Below, piece by piece: positions 43,831-56,312 of a stretch of DNA of 64,000 nucleotides; position 1 is the stretch's first letter, and each line of letters starts with the position of its first letter. A program made the translations under genes and the position numbers. The DNA lies in NCBI GenBank assembly GCA_026874595.1, contig CM049312.1, positions 73,690,429-73,754,428 on the forward strand, written 5' to 3'. Under the pieces are notes generated by a model. That model searched no databases and was not told the origin of the DNA. It saw nothing but the letters and a program-made list of their open reading frames with translations. Origin of the DNA: Sipunculus nudus. Lineage: Eukaryota; Annelida; Sipuncula; Golfingiida; Sipunculidae.

Positions 43831-46346
43831 ACAGAGAAATATGCAGCAAATTTTTTTTTTTTTTTTGGTAAAAGCTGCATATTATTTGAATTTTATAGGT
43901 AAACATACAATGTTGCCCCTTATGATCTTAAATTCGACCTTCAAGGTCAAAGGCTGCTTTGGCAACCTGATTTTTCTGAAACCTTTGACGGTGGTTATAT
44001 TTTCTAGTATGGTTGCCGGCCTTAAAAACAAAATAATATTTTAAGTCTTTCCTAAGCACATTCTAGGGTATTGGTCGGTCAACTATAAATAGTAGTATTT
44101 ATCAATAACTATATAATAACAATGATAATCTAACTATTGCCCTTGAAGGGTTGGTAGGGATACTTGAAACGTAAAACATACAATTTCGAGGAATGCATCG
44201 CAGTGGTCTTCAATTATGTTGAATTTATATTTTGGTATACAACCATAATCTTAACATTAGGCTAGGAATGATGAATTCACACAAAAGAATATACATGTGA
44301 ACTCACAACCCATCCCCAGGCACTGACGTTTTACGCTCAGGAACATCGTCTCTCAGCTGATCAGACACTGACAAACACGGATCTGCCTCTAGACCTCAGA
44401 CAACTGTCAGACAACACCCAACAGGCCCGCTGACCTAGGCGTTTGTAAAAATTTGCTCAGCATCCACCGTTTATAAAAGTCTGCTTACGTCACATGTCCT
44501 GACCGTCTTCTGGCAAATCATTTCACGGTATAACAGGATTGCCATGAATTACATGAATACTTAAATTGACACGCCTCCAGAGAGCAAACTATGAGATAGT
44601 TGCGTTGAGGAGGTGCGTTGCCTCTGATGTCTACAATAGAATATGTTGCTATAGGAACCGTCTAGACATGAATCGGTTCCGACGTAACTAAAACTGCACT
44701 GTAATAAACATCAAATGAGGCACCTGGGTTCTATAACGTAAGTGCTCACGCTAACATCTAAACATGATACTCCATATTAGAGTACAACAAATAATTAAAA
44801 CAATCATCTGGTTATACTTCCTACTTGAATATGCAATAAAATAACTAAGTCACAGTTCTCTAGTGAAGACCCTGTCTTCTGTATTCAGTTAATTTATTAT
44901 TTTAGTCGGACCTGGTTATGTATACAGGAAGTAATGGAGGCGTGTGGTCCGTTGGTGCATAGTTGTTGATCTGAGCATTGTAGATTCGGCATGGGAGGTA
45001 GCAGTGCAAAATAGTGTCCATAACAGGGATGGGATCTCCAAATGATGCTTTGGAACTGAAGGTTGAAAACAAACTAACGTATTTTATCTTAAAGACGAAA
45101 ACTAACTTACTTTTATGCATGTTTGATACATGCATACACGGATCGAAGTTTCGGCCAAAAAGTCCTTTTTTCTTAATGATATTGATCCAGTATTGTTTCC
45201 CGTTAAGCATCGGTTAAACTTATGCTTTCTTATGAGTAATGATCAATTTTATTTGTACATGAATCTGTGATCATTGCTAAGTAACTAGTTGCAGCAGATG
45301 ATGTAGCTATACAAGCCCACATACGCACTTAAAAATATTAAAGATGTTGATGAAGATTTTAACCTTAACATTGACCTTTTGTGCAAACTTCCTGATTATT
45401 TTCAAATTGTGTGTTCCATCATCACTTTATTTCAGTATAAACTTTTGTCGGCCGTTACTTTTATAACCCTGTCAATCAAACCTTTGCAAACATTTTCTGT
45501 ATGACAGTTACAGTCCCATAACAATATATCAATGTAATTTAACTTTTGTGCATTATGGGCTCCCATATATGTTTTACTGTTAGAACATCGGCAGAAATGT
45601 ATTTTCTTGTTTTTTAAGCATCACCTGGAACTTATTTATAATGACAAGGCAATCATTTCAATGACAGATATTGATTATTTAAAATAAGGCTATTTTTCAG
45701 CCAGTTTTAACTGTGACTACATAGGTAATCCTAAAACCAGAGTCTAGTTATACCATATTCCACAAAAATGTATAAAGGAAAATATCCCGCAGTGCGAGAA
45801 AACCACCACTAATATTATATTTGGACTCAGTCTGGAAGGCGATATAAGTATGTTAATCTCTTTTCCTTATATCCCCCTTGTGTAAGGAGATTTGCAATAT
45901 AAGTGCATAGGAAATGAATATACTTGGTGATCACGTGCATGATCCTAGAACAAACGCTACGATATTTCCTATTGGAAAAAAAGCTAACTTGATAACCATT
46001 AATATGTATATTGCCAATTAGGTTTCAAATTGGAATCAACCACCTGTGTCTGGCTACGAATGCATCAGAATTCCATGCTATATCAAAAGAAGGGTGATTA
46101 GGAGAATACCCTACAATGCAAGCCGACTCGTTCTGAAGCCAGACCACTCAAACCATAAAATATATATTCAGATAATTATTAACGATATTTCAGTAAACGT
46201 TTTATTGATATTACACACCGATTTTGAGAAAGCATATTTCCTTGGCTTTAGTGTTTCCCTTCAAAGACCATCTTTTTTTTCTTTTTTTTTTTCATTTTAC
46301 ATTTGAAGAAACCTCGGAGACATTTGGGTCACTCTTAATTGCCTAT

Positions 46347-46395
46347 ATGGAACTGATTCACATTTTCGGGATTCTATACATCTTGAGTACACAAG
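46347..46395 (+). CDS. Signal-peptide exon of PAN-domain gene, copy 1
   Basis: A 49-bp exon: ATG, then MELIHIFGILYILSTQ, ending in a phase-1 donor ACAAG|GTTAGT. The segment is short and hydrophobic, as expected for a secretory signal, and joins in frame to the exon at 46,733 (codon G|GA). The duplicate at 61,936 has the same length and splice site. The start is the only ATG placed directly before the hydrophobic stretch. Confidence 0.72.
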
Positions 46396-46732
46396 GTTAG
46401 TAACATCCGCAGCTTTTAAAAAAGGTTTATGAATCTCAATCTGTCATAAATTTATCATTGAAATTAAATATGTTAAAGAGCTTGGTATTGTGTGAGTCTA
46501 GAAGGCACGGTTTTGGGGCTATATCCTAGAGGGATGACCTGCATGATGTTAAATTATATCGTCTCGTCTCATTTCGTCCCATTCAAATGTTATCATTAAA
46601 AATGTATAATTCAGAAAATAATAAGTAATACTAGAATAAATGAAAAAAGATAATCTATGAGATGTGTGTAGACATGTATTGCATACCAGGAACTTATCTG
46701 CTATCACGTAATGTATTTATATCTTTTTACAG

Positions 46733-47238
46733 GATATTGCACATGTCGGACTGTGACGTTTGGACCGAAATTAAAAAATCGGTCATTCAGAGAAAGGTGG
46801 TCAAACTTTGTGATGATACCTTACCCGAAGAACCCGATTGAAGTTGGCAGTGCACAACAAGTGAGACAGTTCAGCTTTTATGCTAGAAATTCTGGAAGAG
46901 TACGCATACAGATATGGCGTCAAGTGACTAAAAACGGATATTACGAACTGCTTTCATCCACTGAGGAGTATTGGGCACAGGGACAAGGGGTACATAATGT
47001 CACCCCTACTTCACCACTGTATGCCCACGATGGGGACCTCCTTGGGTTTACACGCCAGGGACTGGTGTGATTCCTTTTGATGAGGCACCATGTCAAGGAA
47101 AACGAACTTTATATTTATGGAATCCAACTGTTCAACAATTGTCACCAGGAGCGGAGTCGATTTTTCTGGAGAATCAAGTACACAGCTGTACTATCTATTC
47201 CTTACAACTTATTGCAGAGATGCCGTCACGGATCTCCG
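46733..47238 (+). pseudogene. Main exon of secreted PAN gene, copy 1 (one-base deletion)
   Basis: A phase-1 to phase-1 exon (acceptor TTTTTACAG at 46,732, donor TCCG|GTAGGT) of about 168 codons. It starts YCTCRTVTFGP and passes through WSNFVMIPYPKNP, QFSFYARNSG, YYELLSS, a GDLLGF turn, VIPFDEAPC, and a closing CTIYSLQLIAEMP. The strand-rich pattern ending in GDxLGF and IPFD suggests a beta-sandwich ectodomain, but I do not recognise the family. Against copy 2 one base is missing after CTTGGGTT (about 47,048), which brings a TGA at 47,068-47,070. The sequence downstream stays intact in another frame, so the lesion is recent or a sequencing error. Confidence 0.7.
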
Positions 47239-47422
47239 GTAGGTCTGGTGCTTTGAAGAATGTAGTTTGATAATGGGTTTAACAATAACTCTAACCGTGG
47301 AGTACCCAAATAAAGATATAACTGAAATGAAGAATTCAGCATATAAAAATATTAATATTTTCGTTTTGATCAGTTATATATAATAACACCTAGTAAAGAT
47401 ATAGTATTCTTGACTTAACCAG

Positions 47423-47667
47423 AAATTACACATGAGCGATGGGTACGAGCGGGAAAGGATCGCCTGATGAACAGAAAAGACTCGCGTCTCGTTACTGCCA
47501 CAAGCCTCAGGGTTTGTGCTGCTACCTGTCAACAAACAACATGGTGCGAGAGCTTCGTCTTCTCTCCTAGCAACAGGAACTGCTGGATAAATATTAACAT
47601 TTATAACCCTTACGAGGACGATTATCTGATAGAAAACGGAGCAAGTTATTATGAACCGGTTGCCTAA
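47423..47667 (+). CDS. PAN/Apple-like terminal exon, copy 1
   Basis: A 245-bp terminal exon, acceptor ACTTAACCAG at 47,422, phase 1, TAA at 47,665-47,667. After a basic start (HERWVRAGKDRLMNRKD) it shows the PAN/Apple core LRVCAATCQQTTWCESFVFSPSNRNCW, whose cysteine spacing is typical of this small disulphide-rich adhesion module, then a tyrosine-rich tail ending YYEPVA. PAN modules bind proteins or carbohydrates in extracellular proteins. The exon itself is intact, but the upstream exon has a frameshift. Confidence 0.75.
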
Positions 47668-48010
47668 AAAGAAACTCTGTGAGATCCATTGTGAGCAACG
47701 ATATACTGAAAATTAGAAGCAACATAATATAATATTGTGGGTTTTAGTTTGTATCAGCTGGAGATTTACGAAGATTATTCCATTTGCAGCTGTTGGTTTC
47801 TTTTTCGCGACATTGGTCTTTCGTTAGGATATATTGTATCTTGCCGCACAGATATTGTTATGATAGGTACCATAAGGATTATCACAACAAGATACTGCTT
47901 TCAAATTCGTTCCTATTTATAGAATGTAGTGCATTCATGCTTTTCTGACTCGTATTATACATTATATCGATTGATTTTATAAATGTTGCATAAACACATA
48001 AACAACAGCC
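47668..48010 (+). other. Probable 3' UTR, copy 1
   Basis: Conserved with copy 2 (63,269-63,600) without an open frame being maintained. The AATAAA of copy 2 (63,591-63,596) reads CATAAA here near 47,989, so the polyadenylation signal may be weakened. Confidence 0.45.
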
Positions 48011-48699
48011 ATGTTTTTTTTTTTTTGTCGAAATGTTAATTGTGATATAATAATGGTAATAATGAAATAATGGTAGATTATAAATTCAGAATTCCCTTGC
48101 TTATATCCTTTTATCTCATTCTGAGGTTAAATGTATTAGTATGGATTATAGGTTTTAATCTAACTCAAATTCAGTAAGGATAAAAGGTAAATTACTAAAA
48201 TGGATAAAATAATAGTTAATAAATATAGGGAGCAGTGAGTAAAAACAAGGGACCCATGGGTCAGGGCGCTCAGCTGTTATATATGATCAAAAAATATGAT
48301 TTGGAAATGAGGAACATGCTGGTTTTGTGTGGTAATATAAGCTGTATTATGTGTTGTTGGTGTTTAGCTTGTGTTTAGCTTGATCAAGGTCTGTTTAAAC
48401 TGTTAGATTGTCCCTACAAGAGAAAAACGCTGGTAAACAGGAGGTGGTCGCTTGTTCTAAGGGTCCTTAAAATCAAGACTAACTGTAATAAAGTTTATAA
48501 AATTAAAACTAGAAAACTGGCATTTTACAAGCGACTGCATGTATACGCCAAATTACAGAGGCATGGTTAGGTAAGGCAATGAATGACAATGAGTATAAAA
48601 TGTGCATATATGTGGCATCAGTGATGCCAATTATACTCATTAATGTGCAATAATTACCAAAAAAAACAGATCCATAGATAGATCTCTACAACATGCTAA

Positions 48700-49290
48700 T
48701 TTCTGCAGATGGCGCCACCAGTCTTGCATGCGAGATGGAGGTATCATAGATCTATGGAGATGCATAATTTCAATCATACGGCAAACCACTACTGAGAAAG
48801 GGGCATCTATTCAACGAAAACGGGAAGGTAGGTGGCGACACCTGTCTGGTCTACGGAATTACTGTCAAAGATAAATGGACAGGCCTAATTTCATTCCAAT
48901 ACATTGAGCCACTCCTGAGATATGAGCAATTTTCACCCAAAACAAACGCACGGATGGACGCCACGCGAAAATAATTGCAAGTGGTGCCACCAGTGCTGAC
49001 TATGAAATGGTGCTGACTATCTAAGATTTATGGCCTTGCGCAATTTTAGCCAAATATATTGAACCGATCACTAAGACGAACAGATGGGAAAACGCGTGGA
49101 TGAACGCCATGTAAATATCAATGTAGGTGGCGCCACTAGTCTCAGGTAAAAGATGGGGAGATCCAAGAACTTTGGACATGCACAATTTCAGATCAATACA
49201 TTGACCACTCATGAGATATGGATTGTTATCACTAAGAAAATCCAGATTCATACTGCACCCAAAAAATTGCAGATGGCGCCATCAGTCTTT
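48700..49290. repeat. Tandem repeat with GGTGGCGCCACCAGTCT core
   Basis: Four to five units of about 120-155 bp, each with GATGGCGCCACCAGTCTtG-like sequence (near 48,709, 48,828, 48,980, 49,125 and 49,270) followed by TGCACAATTTCA, ATACATTGA-CCACTC and TGAGATATG. The segment AAACAAGGGACCCATGGGTCAGGGCGCTCAGCTG at 48,245 may be one end of the same element in reverse orientation. Confidence 0.75.
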
Positions 49291-51780
49291 GTTAGTTCGG
49301 CGAATAACTATGTTGGGTTTCGGAAAGATCTGTGTAAGAGTCTCAGTTTAGTTCTCCGGAAACGAAAATAACAGAGACGTCAGATTAAAACAAGAATTTA
49401 TGATGGAAGAATCTAAAAGAATCAATTCAATACCGATATTTTCATTAATGGAAGAAGTGTTATACATTCGGCACAATAAAAATTGATGGAAGACAACCAG
49501 TGGCCCTAGAGACTATTAACGCAACTCTGATCAATGAGACCAATGCTTTATCTTTTACGAATTATCTTCATTTTCCCCAATTTTTCATTTCATAAAGAAT
49601 GGTTTTAAGTCGATAAATGTATCACAAGAAAGGCCTATAGACGATTTAAAAGACATAGAAACGACACATCCGTTTCATGGGAAGTATAAACAATCGAAGT
49701 ACTTAAAAATAATGTCAAAATAAAAAAATGGCTTATACGCCTCGCTACCCACCTATACATATGTGTCATAACATATACACGTATCGGTTCATTTAAGCCA
49801 TTCTTGGGACAGAACTTGAGGGTCGGTAGAGGTAAAAATAGAGAAGCACTCGGTAGCTTTCCTTAGTTCTTCGATGCTCTTGTTTCTTTCGGTGAATCCC
49901 GGCCTTGTGTAAGTATTTTATGACAAAGTACAACTGACGTTACAGATATCCCGTCTTATCATTAATGGTGGGGTTCTTATTTGTGTTTGTGGCAAAACCC
50001 GGAATGCGGGCTCAAAGGAACCGAACCAAGCAGACTATCGTTATGTGCACTGCGCATGCTCGTGAAAAATGTCTGTTCCAGGACGGGAGAGTATCCAAGA
50101 CAAGCCTTCAGTTCGTAAACCTTATATTCAATATTATATAATACAAAGTGCAAGTAAAATCCGTCTGTAGTACGGTTATATGATAGACAAAATCATGATC
50201 TGAAGGACATTACGATGATAATTACGCCCCTGCCACAAGAAGGTCCTCGGTACTTTCATGCTAGTAGCCCTAAGAAGCGCTTGGGTCTTCTTCGGCAGCT
50301 TTTGATCCGTACCTTGTAGATGGTCTAAGAACCGAGGCACTTATATTCTGCAAAGAGCTTGTATGTTTTGGCGGCAAGATTAGCGTGGTACAATCTATCA
50401 AACCCTTCAGGTGTTCATTAAGATGTCGCACTGAGATCGCGGACCTCGTTCAAGAACTTGCATCTTCCTGGTAAATTTGATATTGCTTCGAGTAGGGAAT
50501 GATTCAAATGACATTCTGAATATATTTTAATTGTTTATAACTAGGGCTGAATCTATATATCGATATATCGATATATCGATACGAATCGATACACGACGTC
50601 GATACGATAACCGAAATGCGTTGCATGCTGTATTGGTCGTATCGATTGCTTGCTAATGAATAGCATTCTAACTTTTACTTTACATATAACCATGACGATT
50701 TATAAATCTAAATGCACTGCAGCCTATATATTTGTTGCTTTGGCTTTTAAGACTTGTTAATAAATGTATATACGCATGTACGTCAGTACGTCTATGACAA
50801 GCAGGCGCATGTGAGCGATAATAGGAGAATGATAATAACGTTTCTCTTTATTAATGAAATCGTTATTTACATCACATATTGCTAATAGGAACAAGGTACA
50901 TTCAAGTATATATCCTATCTTTATATATGTCATTTAATCTCTATTTTTTTTACGCAGCCGGTCATAGTTTACTCAGAACTCCCGCCTTCGACATCAGATG
51001 TCAAATAAATGGTTAAAGCCTGGGGACAAATCCTGTACAAACAGGAGAGTGACTAATGGGATTCATATTCACAGAATTATACAAAACTGTGTAATTGCAT
51101 GACATAACAGCCTATGATCTTCCCCACCAAATGCAATAAAACATGTTTGTGCGGGGGGGGGGGGATGCTATGGGCTCAAAGAAGATCGAGATTTGACTAG
51201 TCTTGATTAGATAGATTTTTAAAATTAAAAGCAACTGGTTTATTTATTTAATATCAAGCTTAAGCTGCTTAAGTGTAAAGCATACTAAATATGCTGTATG
51301 TTAAAATAAAAAAAAACATATAAAAACAAGAAACAAAGCTTTTATTAAGAAATGATATACAAAGAAAAATGAAACGTATCGTCAATACGTATCGGTATCG
51401 AATTAACTTTATCGCAATACATACTGTACCGGAAGAGGCGGGCCGATACTTAGTCCTATTTATAACAAGTAAAAGCAAAACTAGCTCAATCTTAGTTGGC
51501 CTATTTGACCTGACATCTCTATCAATTTTATACTTTTTATCAGTCTATTTACTTTGAGAATCTTGTCCGTATACCTTGCCCCGGTCGGATTTCCTAAGAT
51601 TTGGGTACCGAGTAGCAGAACATAATATAAGCTGGTCGTGTATTTAACGAATTCATCGGTTATATGTTGGCATTCCCTAAGTTATGATACATTTTATCAG
51701 GCTTAGAGGGAAATATGGTCCATGAAATTATCACCCTGCCGAGGCTTCCAATAGAGATATTCTCGAATACCAAATCCAAA
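49291..51780. other. Non-coding stretch
   Basis: No gene recognised. An ATCGATAT repeat occurs at 50,559-50,595 and a CGTATCGGTATCG-type block at 51,365-51,410; these could be the ends of a small non-autonomous element, but I could not pair them with confidence. A poly-G run lies at about 51,152-51,163. Confidence 0.45.
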
Positions 51781-52660
51781 GCACTAAACAACAAGGGCAA
51801 CGCAAAGCGGGGCATCCCTTCGCACGAAGCATAATTAGTATGGGTGTATTACACGGTGTGAAAATGAGCAGAGCAGCTCTCTGACCATGACCTTTGGTCC
51901 TGTGACCTCAAACGAAATAGGGTTCTTCTTTCATGGGTGGGTGAGCAATATGAGTCAGATGATTGAGGTGTTGGTCAAACGGTTTGGCCTAAAATGGGTC
52001 CACAAGCATTAAAAGAAGTTGGCTATGTGGACGTGACCTTTAACCCTGTGCCCTAAAAATCGATAGGGTTCTACATCCATAGGTGGGTGAGCCATATTTG
52101 AAAGATGAAAGGTTTTGGTCAAATGGTTTGGCTTTAAATGGGTCCACAAGCTTTTTCAAGAAGTGAGACCTGTGGCCGTGAATTTTCACCCCGTGACCTA
52201 AAAATTGATTGGGTACTTCATCCATGAATGGATAAGCCATATTTCCAAGATGAAAGGTTTTGGTCAAACGGTTTGACTTTAAATGAGTTTACAAGCTTTT
52301 CCAAGAAGTTTGCCCTTTAGCCGTGACCTTTGACCGTGTGATCTCAAAATCATTCACGGGTTGGTGAGCCATATTTGCAAGATGAAAGGTTTGATCAAAG
52401 GTTTGGCTTTGAATCGGTCCACAACCTTTTTCAAGAGGTTGGTCCTGTTGCGGTGATCTTTTACCCCGAGACCTCAAAATCGATCGAGTCCTCATCATTT
52501 GGTAGGTGAGACATATATGCAAGATAAAAGGTTTTGGTCAAGCGGTTTGGCTTGAAATTGATCCACAAGCCAATTCCGGACGGACAGACGGACAGATGAA
52601 AGCACGAACGTAGCCATTACAATATCCCCTTCGCAACTTCGTTGCGAGGGGATAATTAGG
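51780..52660. repeat. Pearl-like element: five 145-bp units plus hairpin end
   Basis: Five tandem units of about 130-150 bp from 51,888 to about 52,575, each with GTGACCTTTgACC, TGGGTGAGCCATATTTG, AAGATGAAAGGTTTTGGTCAAA and GGTTTGGCTTTAAATGGG. They are followed by a short ACGG tetranucleotide run (CGGACGGACAGACGGACAG) and a near-perfect hairpin CCCCTTCGCAAC-TTC-GTTGCGAGGGG at 52,626-52,651. A core-repeat array plus tetranucleotide plus terminal structure is the layout of bivalve pearl elements, which have been linked to Helentron-type transposons. The family assignment is inference. Confidence 0.65.
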
Positions 52661-53241
52661 ACGATGTTCATACGTTCACATTAATTCAGCCGGACGAATA
52701 AAACATTGAAAATGTATATTAACTCGGGTAACACAGATTGATAGGAATGTATCAAGTATGGGATTTACATGGATATCATGTATGGGTCCCGGCAAGAAAA
52801 AGTTTCTTACGTCACGCATAAACAAATAAAAAGGTGACAACTATGTTACAAATCCAACCCTCTGTAATTGGGAGAGAGCTCAGCTCTATACCTGCTTATG
52901 TAAGTGCATTTATATCAAATGATGAGTGACAACACCATTAGAAACCATTTAGTATGTTAAGATATGATCCGAAGATAAAAAAAAATTTATATTCATGATG
53001 TATATAACGTCAAATGTGTCTGCTCTTTCGGGAAACCCACCATTATTAGACCCTCCTATCATGTGCTAGGTACAAAATATAGCCTAGGTTAGGTCATGCA
53101 AAAGTAACCATCCTTGAACATCACAAAGCAAAATAAAACATGTATAAATAGGTTACAGTTTACAATATGAGCGACACCACATGTTCAGTCTTGTTCGCAA
53201 TCTTTTTTCCGTCGATAACTTTTCCCCCAGCAGCAAGAATA

Positions 53242-53296
<55 letters not shown>

Positions 53297-53676
53297 CTGA
53301 CTCATTGTCCCAAGAAGACATCTCTAACTCATTTGTCGCTATATGCCCTAAAAAATTCATATTTTAACTTGTTCTTCATCGCCTGGAATGCTGCATAAAA
53401 CGCCACGCTTGTCTTCTTTGTATATGCTTCAGTACATGTTGCATGAAACGCCTTTTCAATGTCACCCAACTGTCAAATACAATATAATGCACATACATCC
53501 ATAGCGGGATATAAACCACATATACTGTTTAGCGGTAACAAATGGGGACTTTTACTCATGACCAATACATAACTATACATGTATCTAGGTATTTAACCCA
53601 AGCAACGTATTTTTGACATTCCTCAGTCACACAATATACTGTAATACTAACAGTATCCCCCTCACATAAATATAAC

Positions 53677-53726
<50 letters not shown>

Positions 53727-54440
53727 ATCTCTAGGTATAAAGCTTTGATAACTGCAACAAGGTAAAATCACAACAACAACAAACTGACACAAACAGCATG
53801 CCCATAACTATATCGTATCAGGGGTATGGATGATCCCATTATGTAACTATATTGTTGGTGTCACTGGAAGGCAGGTGTAGGTATGTACTGTGTGTCTCGA
53901 TTTGAGATCCCCGTTTAGCGGATGATTTGGGAGGATAGGCCCCACTGTAGTCCCTATGAGACCCCCCCCCCCTAAAACTATGCCCAAAGAAACTTGTTGC
54001 ATTTAGTTCCACAGGTTTTAAAAGGGCTACCAGCTTCCTGTCAATTTTTTTTATTGAGGTGCATAATTTGTTATAAAGGGGATAAGCTCATAAAGGGGCT
54101 TAATTAAAGAAAAGGCAATATGAGGGGCTGTCTCTAAAGGTTTGGCAGGATAAATAAAATTGCTTTTGCTGAAACTGGATTTTTTCTCTCACTCTAACAG
54201 GTATACCTGATGGGGATGATTTGAAATCGTTCTTCCTGAATTGACAGGTTGGGTCAGATTTTGCAAGGGAACTTATCAACATGTTACACTTACTCATGAT
54301 GCAAAAAAAGGCAAGCAGACAGGCTGCCCAGAAGTCTGCACCTTCTGCTTGAGATAAATTTAGGAAGGATTTCATTTTGATCAGGATGGCTGGTGTTATG
54401 GGCAGTTTTCTCCGTAGTACATTTCCATTCATTCTTTTAA
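52661..54440. other. Non-coding stretch with TA microsatellites
   Basis: No gene recognised. TA runs occur at about 53,239-53,295 and 53,681-53,722. A short C run lies near 53,962-53,972. Confidence 0.5.
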
Positions 54441-54444
54441 TTTC

Positions 54445-54448
<4 letters not shown>

Positions 54449-54497
<49 letters not shown>

Positions 54498-54499
54498 AA

Positions 54500-54532
<33 letters not shown>
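54449..54532. repeat. Compound (TA)n microsatellite
   Basis: Two long alternating TA runs separated by a short TTATATAAATATATG segment. Open frames crossing it are artefacts of low complexity. Confidence 0.95.
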
Positions 54533-54684
54533 CATATTAAGGTTAAGAGAAATGCTTAGCATATTGTATATTTCTAACAACTACTTCAAATATCGAGATA
54601 TATAATTTGAGGGGAAAATTAAAACTTTTCGAAGAAAAATTTACTTATGCTACGATATCTGCTGCAATGGTTACATTCTTCAGG

Positions 54685-56240
54685 TCAGCTGACTGTAAGT
54701 CATCTAAGCTATAGTGGGTCGTCCAGCTGACCATCGATCCGTCCGGACGTCCGCCGTTAACAGGCCATAAATTCTAATCATTTGGCCTAGAAACTTCAAA
54801 GCAGACTGGGAAAGGAAAAGTCCCAGGTAAATCTCTTTATATACCTGAGATTAGCTCATGGGGACCTATATTCTGCTAGCTACGGGCTCAAAGCATGATT
54901 TTATCCCCATATATTCAGACGAGGCATAACTCGTAATCATTACGCCTAGAATCTTCTAACGTAATATTCTGGGAGGTCCTGGGAAAAGGTACGTTGGAAC
55001 ATAAAATGAGGTCATTGTGATCTATATTCTGCGCGCTAGAGGAAAACGACATCATTTGAGCACCCTGGATGTCAAATGGGCACAAATTAAATTCGTTTGG
55101 CCTAAAATTTCCTACGGAATACCCATGGAGGCCTTTGGCAAATCTTCTTGGAAACCTAAAATGAAGTCATGGTGACCTATATTATGCAAGCTATTGACTG
55201 AACACCTATATTTGAGCACCAGACAGTCAAACAAGACGGAAATTGTATCCATTATGTCTAGAATCTTCTTACATGCTATTCAGAGAGATCCTGGTGATCT
55301 TGATGATACTCATGGTGATCTATCTTCTGCGAGTTACTGACCAGAAGCATGGTTTCAGCGGCCAGACAGGGCACAGATTGTATCTGTTAGCCCTGGAATC
55401 ATCTCACATAACATCCAAGTATATCATTGCAAATCTGACGTATATTCTGCCAGGTACGGATCAGCATCATTTTTTTTAGCATCCAGACACACAGACAGGG
55501 CACAAAACTTAACTCTTTGACCTATAATCTTCTGTTATAAAATCACAATGAGATCCTTACAAAGTTTATTTTGAATCTTAATATAAGGTCACTGTGGCCT
55601 ATATTCTGTGAGCTATATGGAGGAAAACTATATTATAGTACTGTTTTGATCAAGAAACGTCTTACTTTATGTAAATGGCAGTCACTGAAATGTATTTTTG
55701 GACAACTAAAATAAAGTCTCCGTGACCTTTTTCTGCAAAATATGTGAGAGAAAATGATTTATGCACGTTATATTCCAGATCTGCGCAATTTGATACCGTT
55801 CAATATGGAGATTCCCTTTGAAAACAATCCTTGGAAATCTGAAATGAGGTCACTGTGATGATATTCTGTGACTTATGTGAAAGAATAAGATTTTAGCACC
55901 CTACTCATCAGACGGACTACAATTTTGCAGCTGGACCGAGAACTTTTACTTAACTTATATCAAGGGAAGGCCCTATAAAATCTTCTCACCGAACCAACGT
56001 TAGGTCGCTTTAACCTAAATCCTGTGAAACTTTATCACCATATTTGGACACAAACTGTAGCAGTTCAACATATAATCTTGGCATCTAGGGAGTTTTTGGT
56101 AAAATCTTTCCAGGTAAAATTCTGTCCATTATTTAAAGTTCCTTAGTATATATATTTTAAGATCGTAACATTAATAATTAATACATGCATAGCCTGTATG
56201 TCAAATTCAACTGAGCGTTATGGCCCATTGGCCTAAAAAC
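54685..56240 (+). repeat. Tandem array, nine 145-bp units, with CCTATATTCTGC core
   Basis: Nine degenerate units at intervals of 123-160 bp carry GAcCTATATTCTGCgAGCTA, TTTTAGCACCCaGAC, GGCACAAATT, TTTGGCCTAGAATCTTCT and AAATGAGGTCAtGGTG (cores near 54,867, 55,021, 55,178, 55,315, 55,438, 55,598, 55,726, 55,857 and 56,009). The left flank has GTCAGCTGACTGTAAG and CCGTCCGGACGTCCG; the right flank has TTCAACTGAGCGTTATGGCCCA. The same flanks frame 32,330-33,600, which indicates one element family with an expandable centre. Confidence 0.75.
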
Positions 56241-56312
56241 CTTTGAAACCATTAATCAAACTTACAGGCAAGGTCAATGGGTATTTTGCACTTAATATAG
56301 CTTAAAATATTA

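Larger units (their letters stand above)
44145..48418 (+). repeat. Second segmental duplication, copy 1
   Basis: This matches 60,362-64,000, starting at GGTAGGGATACT and running past copy 1 of the PAN gene. Copy 1 contains about 450 bp near 44,310-44,755 and about 170 bp near 44,815-44,985 that are missing from copy 2. Identity is visibly lower than in the FReD duplication, so this event is older or faster evolving. Confidence 0.9.

Noticed and set aside
46046-46306. 86-codon frame upstream of the PAN gene (partner at 61,670-61,945)
   Set aside because: It lies upstream of the signal exon, ends in a poly-T stretch and is not kept in frame between copies; probably 5' flank.
47737-47922. 61-codon frame after the PAN exon
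   Set aside because: In the 3' UTR; the matching frame in copy 2 is not maintained.
50200-50480. Minus-strand 56-codon stretch without stops (ISVRHLNEHLKG...)
   Set aside because: Protein-like in places but no domain, no start and no splice context; too weak to annotate.
50555-51440. Possible hAT-type element bounded by ATCGATAT and GTATCGGTATCG blocks
   Set aside because: The two blocks could not be aligned as inverted ends and no target duplication was found.
53160-54559. Frames with IYIYIYIY runs
   Set aside because: Translations of TA microsatellites.
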